A stretch of 64,000 bases of DNA from Trichosanthes cucumerina (taxonomy: Eukaryota > Streptophyta > Magnoliopsida > Cucurbitales > Cucurbitaceae): assembly GCA_036507285.1 (NCBI GenBank), contig CM071845.1:62556729-62620728 (forward strand), read 5' to 3'. The position numbers were made by a program, and so were the translations under genes. Shown piece by piece: positions 12,101 to 20,228 of the stretch (within the stretch, counting starts at the first letter, position 1; each line of letters opens with the position of its first letter). Below the pieces are notes generated by a model that saw only the letters and a program-made list of their open reading frames with translations, did not search any database and was not told the origin of the DNA.

Positions 12101-13997
12101 CAACAAAGGAACAATAACCAGAACTGGATCTTCTATCTATAGTACTTTCTGCCCAATCTGCATCAGTATAAACTTCTATTTGGAAGTGATTATGCCTTTT
12201 GAATAAAATTCCTGTTCCAGGAGTTCCTTTTCGATACCTAAAAAATTCTATAAACAATTTCAAATTGAGTCACTCCTGGTGCATGCATAAACTAACTTAC
12301 CATGCTTACGACATATGCAATATCAGGACACATATGAGATAGATAAATTAATCTTCCCACTAGTCTGTGGTATCGTTCTCTATTCTTTATTTCTTCTGCT
12401 TTTGCTACTTGTAACTTTAGATTTGCAACCAAGTAATCCTGTTTTTTCAAGTAAGTCAAGGACGTACTTTCTTTGATTAACAAAGATACCCTTCTTTGAT
12501 CTTGCAAACTCCATCCCTAAAAAATATTTCAACGATCCCAAGTCCTTGATTTGAAATTCACATGCAAGATTTTTCTTCAGATCAACTAGACCAACTTCAT
12601 CATCACCTGTGAGCTTAATATCATCTACATAGACAATCAAAATTGAGATTTTATTATACTCAGTGTGTCTATAAAATATAGTATGATCTGTTTGATTTTG
12701 AAGAAATCCATAGTTAGACACAACTTTTCCAAAACACTCAAACCAAGCTCTTGGAGACTGTTTAAGACCAAGAGACCATAGAGGGATTTCTTTAATTTGT
12801 AAATTTTACTATATCTGAGTTCTTTTTCAAAACCTGGTGGTAAGCTCATAAAAACCTCTTCCTTAAGGACACCATTCAGAAATGCATTTTTCACGTCCAG
12901 TTGGTAAAAAGTGCCCATTCTGAATTGACTGCAAGTGACAAAAGAACTCTAATGGAATTAATTTTAGCAACAACAAACGTTTCTTGATAATCAACCCCAT
13001 ATGTTTGAGTTAAACCTTTAGCTACCAATCTGACCTTATATCTCTAAATACTACCATCTGCATTACATTTTATGGTAAATGCCCATTTACAACCTATTGG
13101 CTTCTTATCTTTTGGCAACACTACTATTTTCCAATAAAATACCTAAGCTAGATTATAAAGAGAACAGTTATAAAGAGAATCCTAAATAATCTAACTAACC
13201 TACATTACATGGGTCATCTGTTTTACTCATACTTTTCTTATATATATTTATATATTTTTATATTATACGTTTAGGTATTGGATTTGGAAAAACATGAGAA
13301 CGACAATGATGTGGCGATGGATACAGTTGAACATACCCCAGTTTCATGGCATACTATCTTTGAAGATCAGAGAAAGCAAATCATCATGTTATGGCATCTG
13401 TGCCATGTTTCCCTTATTCATCGGACACAGTTTTACTTGCTATTTAAAGGGGACCCATCTGATCAAATTTATATGGAAGTTGAATGGAGAAGATTGACTT
13501 GGTTGGAGCAACAGTTGGCGGAACTTGGAAATGCAAGTCCAGCACTTCTAAGCGATGAACCTGCAAGCTCTGTTTATGCAAGGTATAAACTTTTAACCAT
13601 CCTGTAACTTGAAATGAGATGTTTCTGAAGCCATCTGTTTTTCATTTTAATACAATAATAATGGTGCAGTGTCAAGGCTCTAAAGCAAGAAAGGGAGTAT
13701 CTTGCTAAGAGGGTGAGCTCTAAGCTAACAGCAGAGGAAAGAGAAATGTTGTATGTGAAATGGGAAGTTCCACAAGTAGGAAAACAGAGAAGGCTGCAGC
13801 TAGTGAACAAGTTATGGACAGATCCTCTTAACATGAAACACATTCAGGACAGTGCAGAAATTGTTGCAAAGCTGGTTGGCTTCTGTGAATCAGGGGAACA
13901 TGTTAGCAAGGAGATGTTTGAACTTAACTTTGTTTGCCCTTCTGATAGGAAGACTTGGATGGGCTGGAATCTAATCTCAAACCTGTTGAATCTATAA
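3030..13997 (+). CDS. NACK1-like: NACK/KIN-7-type kinesin, 3' half (five exons)
   Basis: The gene spans exons 3030-3164, 3631-3699, 3778-4692, 13275-13582 and 13670-13997, with the TAA stop ending at 13997. All introns are GT-AG and the frame is continuous. In tobacco and Arabidopsis, NACK1/HINKEL and NACK2/TETRASPORE are plus-end kinesins that carry and activate the NPK1 MAPKKK at the phragmoplast to drive cell-plate expansion in cytokinesis. What is visible is the post-motor part: a coiled-coil stalk, a basic linker, a second coiled coil (KIQRMFKNAAEENIR then AYVTELKERVAKLQ), and the plant-specific C-terminal domain (DUF3490) with HRTQFYLLFKGDP and KLWTDP blocks. The motor domain lies left of the window. 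Family membership is firm. NACK1 versus NACK2 is not settled. The fourth visible intron is 8582 bp because of nested transposons. Confidence 0.93.
3200..3390. mobile_element. MITE-like inverted repeat in kinesin intron
   Basis: The left arm (ttgaggcgctgaatgag, then ttataatagtct) is mirrored by the right arm (agactattataacat, then atgcacctcaag). Together they make a fold-back unit of about 190 bp between two small exons. There is no coding capacity. The superfamily cannot be assigned safely. Confidence 0.45.
3631..3699 (+). CDS. NACK1-like: kinesin exon (short stalk exon)
   Basis: This exon is 69 bp, phase 0, between 'ttttttgtag' and 'gtactcc'. It codes for 23 residues (MEREIKELRYQLEQERKVY...) rich in Glu, Arg and Leu, continuing the stalk coiled coil. 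The internal ATG at its start is not a translation start. Confidence 0.85.
3778..4692 (+). CDS. NACK1-like: kinesin exon (linker and second coiled coil)
   Basis: This exon is 915 bp (305 residues), phase 0, from 'tttgcag' to 'gtaaat'. It starts GIDDCAPSHVVRCLSF and includes a basic stretch (RSVVGRQGALRRSV), a helical block (HEIRKLEHCQRQLGEEANRA), a Ser/Pro-rich linker with several S/T-P pairs (DTPE, RSPCSP, ATPK, GTPLS), and the conserved coiled coil AEENIRNIRAYVTELKERVA near the end. S/T-P sites are candidate CDK or MAPK targets, since NACK1 is CDK-regulated in tobacco. That is inference. The last codons (LLVCQ) join directly to VLDLE in the next exon, as expected in this family. Confidence 0.92.
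4964..5066 (+). repeat. three tandem copies of a ~35-bp unit
   Basis: The unit starting 'tagcaggatactcacatac' begins at 4964, 4999 and about 5033, in near-identical copies. A related single copy with differences lies at about 4854. It is noncoding intron sequence. Confidence 0.85.
5334..6836 (-). pseudogene. LINE (non-LTR) reverse-transcriptase 3' remnant
   Basis: On the minus strand this matches the 3' part of a plant L1-type LINE ORF2. From 6836 leftward there is a thumb/connection region (GGHPKNASFWQPVLDKVS, then NIPMYYVGLFEMS), the block RDFFWEGSKGERISHLARW, then GGLGLGALKLINQAMLAKWE. A zf-RVT zinc finger (CIMCLTEEESLYHLLFVC) lies at about 5840-5760. Frames are broken by stops and shifts. 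A poly-A-like run (plus-strand 'gttttttt' at 5333-5341) marks the 3' end of the insertion. The 5' part, including endonuclease and the RT catalytic core, is absent, as usual for 5'-truncated LINEs. Confidence 0.82.
6837..7821 (+). pseudogene. copia LTR end, leader and gag N-terminal fragment
   Basis: A primer-site-like sequence (ggtattagagt, 7050-7060) follows an AT-rich LTR-like end. A C-rich leader leads into a gag fragment at about 7510-7700, with KLNGHN, then ADDYLLKENVQPKASNPEFR, then NNMVMSWLINFM. This is the UBN2-type gag of a copia family different from its neighbours. Frameshifts break it, and it stops where the next copia element begins at 7822. Confidence 0.62.
7822..7992 (+). repeat. 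5' LTR (171 bp) of intronic copia
   Basis: It runs from 'tgttagagtcc' to 'cattaaca'. It differs from the 3' LTR at 11348-11518 by a single base that I can see (agacaaattc versus agacagattc). It is followed at once by the primer site 'tgatatcagagcc'. Confidence 0.93.
8285..8616 (+). pseudogene. copia gag N-terminal part, broken
   Basis: The ATG at 8285 opens MADKKGMVMTEMIPMVSKIT and then meets TAA at 8345-8347. The related gag at 19252 reads through the same place. A further frameshift lies near 8465. The gag similarity ends at about 8610, where sequence jumps straight to the integrase zinc-finger region, so the C-terminus, zinc knuckle and protease are deleted. Confidence 0.82.
8617..9500 (+). 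pseudogene. copia integrase (one in-frame stop)
   Basis: The GAG-pre/integrase zinc-binding motif is visible (HCRLGHPSF, then LDCESCQFAKF). A TAG stop at 8810-8812 falls where HSDVWGP is normal. The catalytic D-D-E triad follows: FVDDFSR near 8868, LQSDNAKEYF near 8990, and SQNGVVERKNRHLLE near 9090. The C-terminal KCVFLGYS motif is near 9370. Integrase would insert the cDNA into host DNA. The stop removes function unless supplied in trans. Confidence 0.87.
9860..10612 (+). pseudogene. copia reverse transcriptase, frameshifted
   Basis: The RT family (RVT_2) is clear: KSIGCKWVFAVKVNPDGS near 9950, IDYSDTFSPVAKM near 10058, HQLDIKNAFLHGD near 10150, then LQKSLYGLK. The frame is lost near 10300. 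The second part restarts with the catalytic box YVDDIVITGDD near 10410 and DLGMLKYFLGIEV near 10500, and ends at a TAG at about 10610. The catalytic Asp pair is intact but the ORF is not. Confidence 0.88.
10636..11340 (+). pseudogene. copia RNase H domain
   Basis: This 234-codon open stretch holds the end of RT (RRLVGKLNYLTATRPDIAYSV) and the RNase H domain (DADWAGSKEDRRSTSGYC, then WCDNQAALHIASNP, then HIEIDCHFVREKI). It ends GDIFTKAL...LGMxDIYAPT-like, as copia polyproteins normally do, just before the GGGGGAG purine tract. The MAQSVCEL section replaces the usual SSAEAEYRA-type block, so one catalytic acidic residue may be lost. Confidence 0.85.
11348..11518 (+). repeat. 3' LTR (171 bp) of intronic copia
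   Basis: It is the same length as the 5' LTR and differs by one base. The polypurine tract 'gagggggag' (11339-11347) lies directly upstream and 'aagt' follows. Confidence 0.93.
11519..13140 (-). pseudogene. antisense copia RT-RNase H-LTR remnant
   Basis: Reading leftward from 13130, a copia RT with AFLNGVLKEEVFMSLPPGF near 12880, YVDDIKLTGDD near 12620 and DLGSLKYFLGMEF near 12550 leads into RNase H (YTDADWAESTIDRRSSSGYC near 12160, FDNKVVISIAHNPV near 11920). Stops and shifts separate the pieces. It ends with a GAGGGGGAG purine tract (11695-11712) and the start of an LTR (TGTTGGAATT..., 11694 leftward). That LTR is cut by the 7822-11518 copia insertion. The 5' half of the element is missing. 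Confidence 0.85.
13275..13582 (+). CDS. NACK1-like: kinesin exon (C-terminal NPK1-binding-type domain, part 1)
   Basis: This exon is 308 bp, from 'cgtttag' to 'gtataaac'. It codes for VLDLEKHENDNDVAMDT, then WHTIFEDQRKQIIMLW, HRTQFYLLFKGDPSDQIYME and RRLTWLEQQLAELGNAS. These are hallmark blocks of the plant NACK C-terminal domain. It ends two bases into a codon (AG), completed by the T that opens the next exon. Confidence 0.93.
13670..13997 (+). CDS. NACK1-like: kinesin last exon (C-terminal domain, part 2)
   Basis: This exon is 328 bp, beginning after 'ggtgcag' and ending at TAA (13995-13997). It continues the domain with VKALKQEREYLAKRVSSKLT, EREMLYVKWEVP, NKLWTDPLNMKHIQDSAEIV, FELNFVCPSD and a GWNLISNLLNL end. 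This matches the usual NACK C-terminus in content and length. The frame is intact, with no retroelement inside. Confidence 0.93.
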
Positions 13998-14224
13998 TGA
14001 TCTTTGTTACACTTCACACTTGTATATGAAATGTTCAAGCCTTTGAAACTTCTGGTGGGGGAGCTGCGGCAAGAATTGAACTAACCTAGATTATGTAAAA
14101 ATGTTATCCAAGTTTGCGCAAAAGGCATGTTGAGTTTTTTTTTTTGGGCCGATGCTGATGTAATTAGTTAATGCAAGGTAAGAGTAATTACTTAAAGAAT
14201 CCTAATATTCCTTTATTAATTTTT
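13998..14224 (+). other. 3' untranslated / flanking region of kinesin
   Basis: This is about 225 bp with no ORF or recognisable repeat, lying between the stop codon and the MITE at 14225. The 3' UTR and poly(A) site should lie here. I cannot pick the exact site. Confidence 0.5.
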
Positions 14225-14733
14225 AGGTTAAATTACGAGTTTAGTCCATGAACTTTCTAGTTTGTGTCTATTTGGTCAATGAACTTTCGAAAGTGTTTAA
14301 TAGATCCCAGAACTGTCTAATTTGTATCTATTTAGTTCTTGAACTTTGAAATGTGTCTAATAAGTACTTAAACTTTCAATTTTATGTCCAATAGGTTCTT
14401 GAATTTTCAATTTTGTATTCAATAGATCCTTGACCTAGTTGATGTTTTTTAAAATTTACAAACTTGCTAGACACAAAATTGAAAGTTCAGGATCCTATTA
14501 GACATAAAATTCAATTTTATATCTAATAGATAAGTTAGTTTTCAAAAATCTTGAATATGTCAGGGATCTATTAGATAAAAAGTTGAAAGTTTAGGGACTA
14601 ATCAGGCATTTTTAAAGTTCAAGGACTTATTAGATGCAAAATTGAAAGTTTAGGGACTTATTTGACATTTTTCAAAGTTCGGACCAAATAGACACAAACC
14701 TAAAGGTCAGGAACTAAACTTATAATTTAGCCT
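14225..14733. mobile_element. MITE-like element with ~55-bp terminal inverted repeats
   Basis: The left end (aggttaaattacgagtttag, then tttgtgtctatttggtc) is mirrored at the right end (gaccaaatagacacaaac, then ctaaacttataatttagcct). Inner blocks of 'gttcttgaactttgaaa' type also occur in both orientations, so the whole ~509 bp can fold into a long hairpin. The flanking 'aattttt' on both sides (14218-14224, 14734-14740) is a possible 7-bp target duplication in AT-rich sequence. No coding capacity. Confidence 0.7.
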
Positions 14734-15125
14734 AATTTTTTTACATCTAATGGTTTATCAAAGTCACGTACAAGGAAAAACTAAAAGAAAAATGTTAGAA
14801 GATAAACAGAAGGGTGATTTTCTAATTACAAGAGAGCACTAACTTTGAAATTAACTTATAATTTAGCCTAATTTTTACATCTAATGATTTATCAAAGTCA
14901 CGTAGAAGGAAAAACTAAAAGAAAAATGTTGGAAGATAAACAAAAGGGTGATTTTCTAATTACAAGAGAGCCCTAACTTTGAAATTAACTTATAATTTAG
15001 CCTAATTTTTACATCCAATGGTTTATCAAAGTCACGTACAAGGAAAAACTAAAAGAAAAATGTTAGAAGATATTCAAAAAGATGATTTTCTAATTACAAG
15101 AGAGCCCTAACTTTGAAATTAATCT
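14717..15125 (+). repeat. three tandem copies of a ~134-bp unit
   Basis: The unit runs from 'aacttataatttagcctaa' through 'tttatcaaagtcacgta' to 'gagccctaactttgaaatt'. It starts at about 14717, 14853 and 14987. Copies are highly similar, with a few substitutions and a small indel. The first copy begins inside the right arm of the neighbouring MITE, so the MITE end was duplicated with its flank. Confidence 0.88.
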
Positions 15126-15620
15126 TCAACACTTCCCCCAAGTGAGTTGCATACAATCTAAACTGGTTATTAAAATGTTCAAAGTTAGGCTTGGTAATGG
15201 TTTGGTGATAATATTTTCCAGTTGATGATTGGTAGACACACACACACCGTTGAGTTAAAATTATGTTGACCTTGATTGTCGTCACACATCATTTGTTTGG
15301 TGATGAACAACTCTTTTCCAATTCACTTGGGATCTTTATATTCATTTACCCTAAATTTTTTTTACTGCTTTTCATTTCTCTATGTTACAAGACTATCCCA
15401 TACAAAAGAGTAGTAACCATATGTAAATCTTTTGTTTGTAATGCTACTTGTCCAGTTTGAATTAGAATATACATCAATATATCTCGTCAAGTTTTTCAAA
15501 AAATAGTCATTTCCCAATAATTGTCTTAGGTATTTGAGAATTCGACATGCAATTTTGTATTCTCTTCTTCAAGACTGTGCATAAATTGACAAACGAACCT
15601 AATATTAGAATTGTGTGAGA
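15100..15620 (-). pseudogene. decayed copia RNase H remnant (antisense)
   Basis: Read leftward from 15620, scattered frames recall the copia RNase H core: a block like DVYSNSNWTSSITNKRFTYG in place of the usual YTDADWAGSxTDRRSTSG. A tail near 15150 (THLGEVLK) then recalls the LGGSVE-type end of copia elements. Multiple stops and shifts show great age. The call rests on weak motif similarity. Confidence 0.45.
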
Positions 15621-15724
15621 AGGATTGATGAGATGTCTTAAAAGACATTGGTATCTTCCCTATCAATTGGGGTGCTTTTACAATTGAGTCTAAGTTTTAT
15701 TTTTGTCCCTTTGATGGGGTTGAG

Positions 15725-15815
15725 TTGGGTTAATAACCCAACTCCTTGTTTAGCCCACCAACAATTATAACCGGTGACTTAATAACTCAACCCTATGGAG
15801 TTGAGTTATTAACTC
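15725..15815. repeat. palindromic AACTCAACC-rich segment
   Basis: It contains the near-perfect palindrome 'gagttgggttaataacccaa' (extending to 'ctc') and a second inverted pair around 'gagttgagttattaactca'. Related 'aactcaactc' runs occur at 17380-17520 and 63290-63420, which suggests the two ends of one dispersed element type. Confidence 0.55.
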
Positions 15816-15837
15816 ACCCGTACAGTACTTTCCGGCG

Positions 15838-15920
15838 GTGGTCCGACGACTTTCCGACGACGGTCCGACGATCTTCCGACGACCTTCCGACGACGGTCCG
15901 ACGACCTTCCGGCGAGATAA
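15838..15920 (+). repeat. short tandem repeat of a TTCCGACGAC/GGTCCGACGA unit
   Basis: About seven units of 11-12 bp alternate between 'ttccgacgac' and 'ggtccgacga'. It is a GC-rich island in AT-rich DNA, and lies in the LTR-like stretch upstream of 16200. Confidence 0.8.
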
Positions 15921-15989
15921 AGAAAGTGGAGAAAATGAGAAAAAGGAGAAGAAGAGGAGAGTTTTGAAGTGTGCATTTAAGTTGCTAAT

Positions 15990-16700
15990 ACTCTAGTTTA
16001 AATAGACACCAAAAAGTCCTAATCCTTTTATAACAAGGAATTCTAATATTTTTAGAAAAAGGAATCCTAAACCATCTTAAAACAGAAATCCTAATCTTTT
16101 TTAAACTTTAAAACACCATTTCCTAATCTTTATCCGATTATCCAAAGATTCAAATTTAAAACAAATACAATTAAAACACGTAATTTTACGGGTTGTCACA
16201 ATATACCTATCTAAGAAACTTTCGTCCTCGAAAGTTGCAAGAATTTTACAACCATGTCCTTGAACCATAATCTAAACTTAAATTCTAAACTACCTTAGCA
16301 TAAGAACAAAGAAGTCAAAACCATAACATAACAAATATTAACACACAAGCAACTTAAATAACTTTAACTACTTTAAAAAATAAAAGCAAACCTGGAGATG
16401 ACGAGGCGACTTCCTACGGAGACTATGATAATCGTTACCTACGATGTAGGCGAGTATGCAAAATCTAAAACTCATGCTCTGATACCAACTGTAACAACCC
16501 TAATTTTTCAAATCCAAAATTTCCTATAGACGTTACTAAGCAACACCGCCTGCATCGAAAATTTTGGCAGCATAACGGCGCTGCTAGAACCTTGATGACA
16601 TATCTAATATTTTGTAGATATGCAACTTCAATATGACATAAAATATTTAAGTATGTTGGCATATTTGTAAAATCTTCACGAGGTAAACTATTTATTTCAT
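15990..16700 (-). mobile_element. gypsy LTR element remnant with ~290-bp interior
   Basis: On the minus strand an LTR end (GGGTTGTTACA at 16500-16490) is followed by a Met-type primer site (TTGGTATCAGAGC, 16476-16488). About 280 bp of noncoding interior follows. Next comes the gypsy 3' signature CGAGGACGAAAGTTTC near 16230, and then a new LTR start TGTGACAACCCG at 16201. The interior codes for nothing, so this is either a miniature (TRIM-like) element or a large-deletion derivative. Both LTRs run into other repeats and are incomplete. Confidence 0.6.
16476..16487 (-). other. tRNA-iMet primer-binding site (gypsy remnant)
   Basis: The minus strand reads TGGTATCAGAGC, a perfect initiator-Met primer-binding core, three bases after an LTR ending ...GTTACA. 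Confidence 0.75.
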
Positions 16701-16799
16701 TCTAAAGATGCCCATAGACAATGTTTGTGTTTAGAAAAATTTAAATAAACACTCTTCATATGCAAAGTATAAATATTAATACCTACCTAAATTAAAATA

Positions 16800-17526
16800 A
16801 AAAAGTAGTGGTGAATATGTGCATATTGGAAAAGAAATATTGATATCAAACCCAATATCCATTACTTTTGCAAATATCCCTAAAATACATTTGAAAAATA
16901 GTAATATATATTGTAATTTTATAATTGATCACATAATTGAGTTTTGAAATTGTAGACAAATATGTTTGTATTTGATTTGTAGACAATTGAATACACATTT
17001 TTATTGCAAAGTATTAATACTAATACCTAAGTACATTAAAATAAATAGATTAATGGTGAACATGTGCTTAAAAAGAAGAAACTCCTTCATATTGAAGAAT
17101 ATGTTCTCAATAACATAAGATAAAAAATGAATTTTATTGGAAAAGAAAAATTGGTATCAATCCCAATATCTAATACTTTTCTAAATATCTCATAAATCTT
17201 GCAAATGGTAATATATATTGTAAATTTGTAGTTGATCTTATAATGAAGTTTTGAAATTGTAGGCAAATATGTTTGCCATTGATTTGGTGGAAACAAAAAA
17301 TGTAAGAAAAAAAGTCACAAAAAATCAAACTTATTCACTTTACAAAAAACTGCACCAGATACCCCTGGCATAATAACTCAACTCTGCACCCCAAACACTT
17401 CCTGACTCAACTCAACTAAACTCTACACCCCAAACACTAATTCTCATAACTTACTGACAAAATAACTCTGCACAACTCAACCAAACTCAACTCAACTCAA
17501 CCCAACTCTTCAATCCAAACACCCCT
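16800..17526. repeat. dispersed noncoding element with two internal direct repeats
   Basis: A block of about 160 bp (a run like 'ttggaaaagaaatattgata' through 'gtagacaaatatgtttg') occurs twice, at about 16826 and 17123. A tail rich in AACTCAAC and ending 'ccaaacacccc' follows. The same arrangement, two blocks plus tail, recurs at 62795-63420. There is no ORF with family similarity. The terminal 'caaacacccct' resembles ends of PIF/Harbinger-like MITEs, but this is tentative. Confidence 0.6.
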
Positions 17527-18235
17527 AAGGGGTTGTTTGGTGCATGGTTTTGTGGATGAGAATGGGTAAGGGTTTTAAATTTCCTTGTTTGGAACAATGT
17601 TTGTAAGCATGAGCATGAGTATCACTTATTCCCATGCATCACTTTTTCCCATGGTGGATGGGTTTTCTATGCCCTTCAAGAATGATGGGTTTTCTTTATA
17701 CCCATCCATATGCCTCTTTCTCTCTCTTCTTTATTAATATCTCTCTCTTTTTTTATTAATATTTATATATTTTTATTTATTTATTTATTTTCAATAATCA
17801 CAATTAATTATTTAATTAAAAATATTTACAATTAATTAATTTATTTTTATTAGTTGACATTAATTTTGATTAGTTAATAAAATAATGTTTTTAAGATTAA
17901 TTTCATCAAACAAGCATAAACATTCATTATAAAAATATTAAATCACTAATTAATATTATATTAATCAATTAATCATAAATATTATTAATTTATGGTAAGG
18001 ATAATCATTATAATTAATTATTCACGAGTTATTTGTGATCAATTAATAATTAAATTTTTATTAAAAAAATATTAATTAATTATTATTTTTTTAAATGCAT
18101 TTTTATTATTTTATTAATAATAGATAATAATATATAAAATTTATAAGATAAATATCATAAAATAAATTTGCACTCTAGCTTGCAATTTTTTTAAAAAAAG
18201 ATCTTGCACACATTTCCTTTTAGATACAACTACAA
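17527..18235. other. MITE-like end followed by very AT-rich DNA
   Basis: 17527-17700 starts 'ggggttgtttggtgcatgg', like a plant Harbinger-type MITE terminus, and repeats 'cccatgcatcac' and 'cccatggtggatggg' motifs. 17740-18180 is almost pure A/T with many 'attaattaatt' runs. I see no gene, RNA or clear second MITE end. Confidence 0.45.
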
Positions 18236-18239
18236 CTTT

Positions 18240-18718
18240 TTGAGATCGAACAACCTCCATACATAGGAATTACAGAAGATTCCTAGAACCTTTGACTTCA
18301 AATTTATTACAATTCTGATTCATTCCTAGAAAGAACGATACCATCGACATATATAATTAAGAGGAAGTCAAAGTTTCATCTCTTTTTTAACAGAGTAGGA
18401 TTGATAGGCATTGTAGATATGCAAGCCTAAGAACAAAAGCTACAAATATATTATACTAATCACGAGAAGACTACTTAAGTCCATTGAGGATATTTTTTTA
18501 AGCTTGCATATCTTTGTTGGATTAAATTTCTCTTTACATCAAAGAATAATATCCATGTATACTTCTGTCAAATTTCCCTAGTCAATATTGACTGCTAGAG
18601 ATGATTCTTATATTGTTGAGTTTTAGCTACTAAAGCAAAAAGTTTCATAGTAGTCAATTCCATAGGATTGAGTGATTCTTCTGGCAATGAGTCTGAACTT
18701 CAATTTTTCAATGCTCCT
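18240..18718 (-). pseudogene. decayed copia reverse-transcriptase remnant
   Basis: Read leftward from 18700, pieces match the copia RT order: a segment like IDYYETF near 18650 (GIDYFETFSPVAK in live elements), then a hydrophobic stretch like RIILSLAVN near 18600, and YVDGIVLS near 18345 in place of YVDDIVLT. Many stops and frameshifts. The neighbouring copia at 18719 was inserted beside or into it. Confidence 0.55.
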
Positions 18719-18889
18719 TGTTAGAGTCCTTATATTAGTAAAATTGTATTTTGTGTATATGTATTAATTAGGTTGTCCTTTATTGTCTTTTTACATCGTC
18801 CTATTTAGGTTAGACTTATATACTTGTATAAATACATCTTTTGAGTGAATGGAATGATCATTGACTCTTTTAAACCTTTAACATTAACA
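18719..18889 (+). repeat. 5' LTR (171 bp) of second copia copy
   Basis: It starts 'tgttagagtcc', ends 'cattaaca', and has the same length as the 7822 LTR but many substitutions. It is followed immediately by 'tggtatcagag', the initiator-Met primer site. Confidence 0.9.
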
Positions 18890-18900
18890 TGGTATCAGAG

Positions 18901-19251
18901 AATTAGGTCAATTAGGGTTTTTCTTTTGTAAGCCTAAGGTTTTGAGAACTTTAGGTTTTGAGTTTAGAACCCCATTTGTTTCTTTTTGGGTTTTGTGGTT
19001 TTGTGAACTCAATTGGTCGAATTCCACCACCGCCTCTGCCTCTGCCTCTGCCTCCGCCTCCGCCCGATTTGGCCAATTTTTTTTCCATTCTTAATCGGAA
19101 TTTGGTGCTCTTTCCAGTGGCCAACTTGTTTTGTCATATATTGCTCGATTTAGGGTCGGTAGAAGAAACACCCCTTTGAAAATCTAGGGTTTTTGTGGTA
19201 CAACTCTGTTTTGGGATTTAAATCTGATTTTTTTGGTCTATTTTTATAGTT
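18901..19251 (+). other. copia 5' leader with (CCTCTG)n run
   Basis: This untranslated leader lies between the primer site and the gag ATG. It includes a short repeat of cctctg/cctccg at 19029-19062. The 73-codon open frame here is proline-rich only because of that run and has no family support. Confidence 0.6.
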
Positions 19252-20031
19252 ATGGATGAAAAGAAAGGTATAGTGGTGTCAGAGATGATTCCTATGGTGT
19301 CAAAGATTATAGAACATAAGCTTAATGAGTCTAACTTTTACGCATGGCAGACAAACATTCGTCACTACATTCAGAGTGTTGATATGGATGATCAAGTCAC
19401 TGAAAAATCACCACCGATTGATGATACTAGGAAGAATTGGTTACAAGATGACTCTAGGCTTATCCTGCTGATAAAGAACTCCATTGACAACGACATTGTT
19501 GGATTGGTTAATCATTGTGAATCTGTTCACGAACTCTTAGAATATTTAGAATTTATTTACTCTGAGAAAGGGAACATTAGTAAAGTATTCGATGTGTGCA
19601 AGACTGTATTTCAACCTGATCAAGGTGAGAAATCGTTAACTAGTTATTTTATGCACTACAAAAGATCATATGCAAAATTTAATGCTTTGTTGCCTGTTAG
19701 TACTGATGTGAAAGTTCAGACTCCTAAACGTGAACAATTATTCATTATGAGTTTTTTGGTTGGTCTTGCCTCTAAATATGATATGGCCAAAGATCAGGTT
19801 CTGTCTAGTTCAGAAATTTCGTCGTTGGAAAATGCTTATACTCGAATACTTCGTATTGAGAAGTCACAAGCAAACTTGCCATTTGAGTCTAATAGTGCCT
19901 TGGTTGGGCAGACAGGTGAATATAGAGGAAATAGAGGGGATGGATCTAACACGTCCAGAGGAAACTCGGACAATCAAAGAGGGAATTCAGGAGATATTGT
20001 TTGTCCCTATTGCCATAAGCCTTGTCTATGA
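19252..20031 (+). pseudogene. copia gag (nearly complete, broken at zinc knuckle)
   Basis: A 259-codon frame starts MDEKKGIVVSEMIPMVSK and has the retrotransposon gag core (NESNFYAWQTNIRHYIQS, then LEYLEFIYSEKGNISKVFDV, then SYFMHYKRSYAKFNALLPV). It ends inside the CCHC zinc knuckle: CPYCHKP is present, but a frameshift near 20027 replaces GHMKRDC-type sequence with a stop, and the lost part continues in another frame. Gag would form the virus-like particle. The start is clear from its position just after the leader. Confidence 0.85.
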
Positions 20032-20228
20032 AACGCGATTGCAGAAGATTGTTGAATAAGGGCCAACGATTTCCATCTTTGCATGTTGCCTCTACTCTTG
20101 ATAATCCCGACAAGTCTATTTCGATCTCTACAGAGGATTTTTGCTAAATTCTGTCAGTATCAAGAGTCCCTAAAGGCGTCATCTTCTACTTTTATTACAA
20201 CCATTGCCGACACAGGTAATACATCTAC

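Larger units (their letters stand above)
4693..13274 (+). other. 8.6-kb kinesin intron packed with retroelements
   Basis: The intron runs from 'gtaaataa' to 'tacgtttag'. In order it holds unique and short-repeat DNA (4693-5333), an antisense LINE (5334-6836), a plus-strand copia gag fragment (6837-7821), a copia element with both LTRs (7822-11518), and an antisense copia remnant (11519-13140). About 130 bp of AT-rich intron end completes it. Correct removal of this intron is needed to make the kinesin C-terminal domain. Confidence 0.88.

Noticed and set aside
14717..15125. CRISPR-like array
   Set aside because: Repeats are contiguous 134-bp units without unique spacers, in a plant genome.
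18958..19179. Proline-rich 73-codon ORF
   Set aside because: It is produced by a (CCTCTG)n run in a copia leader and is not shared with the sister copy at 8.0-8.3 kb.
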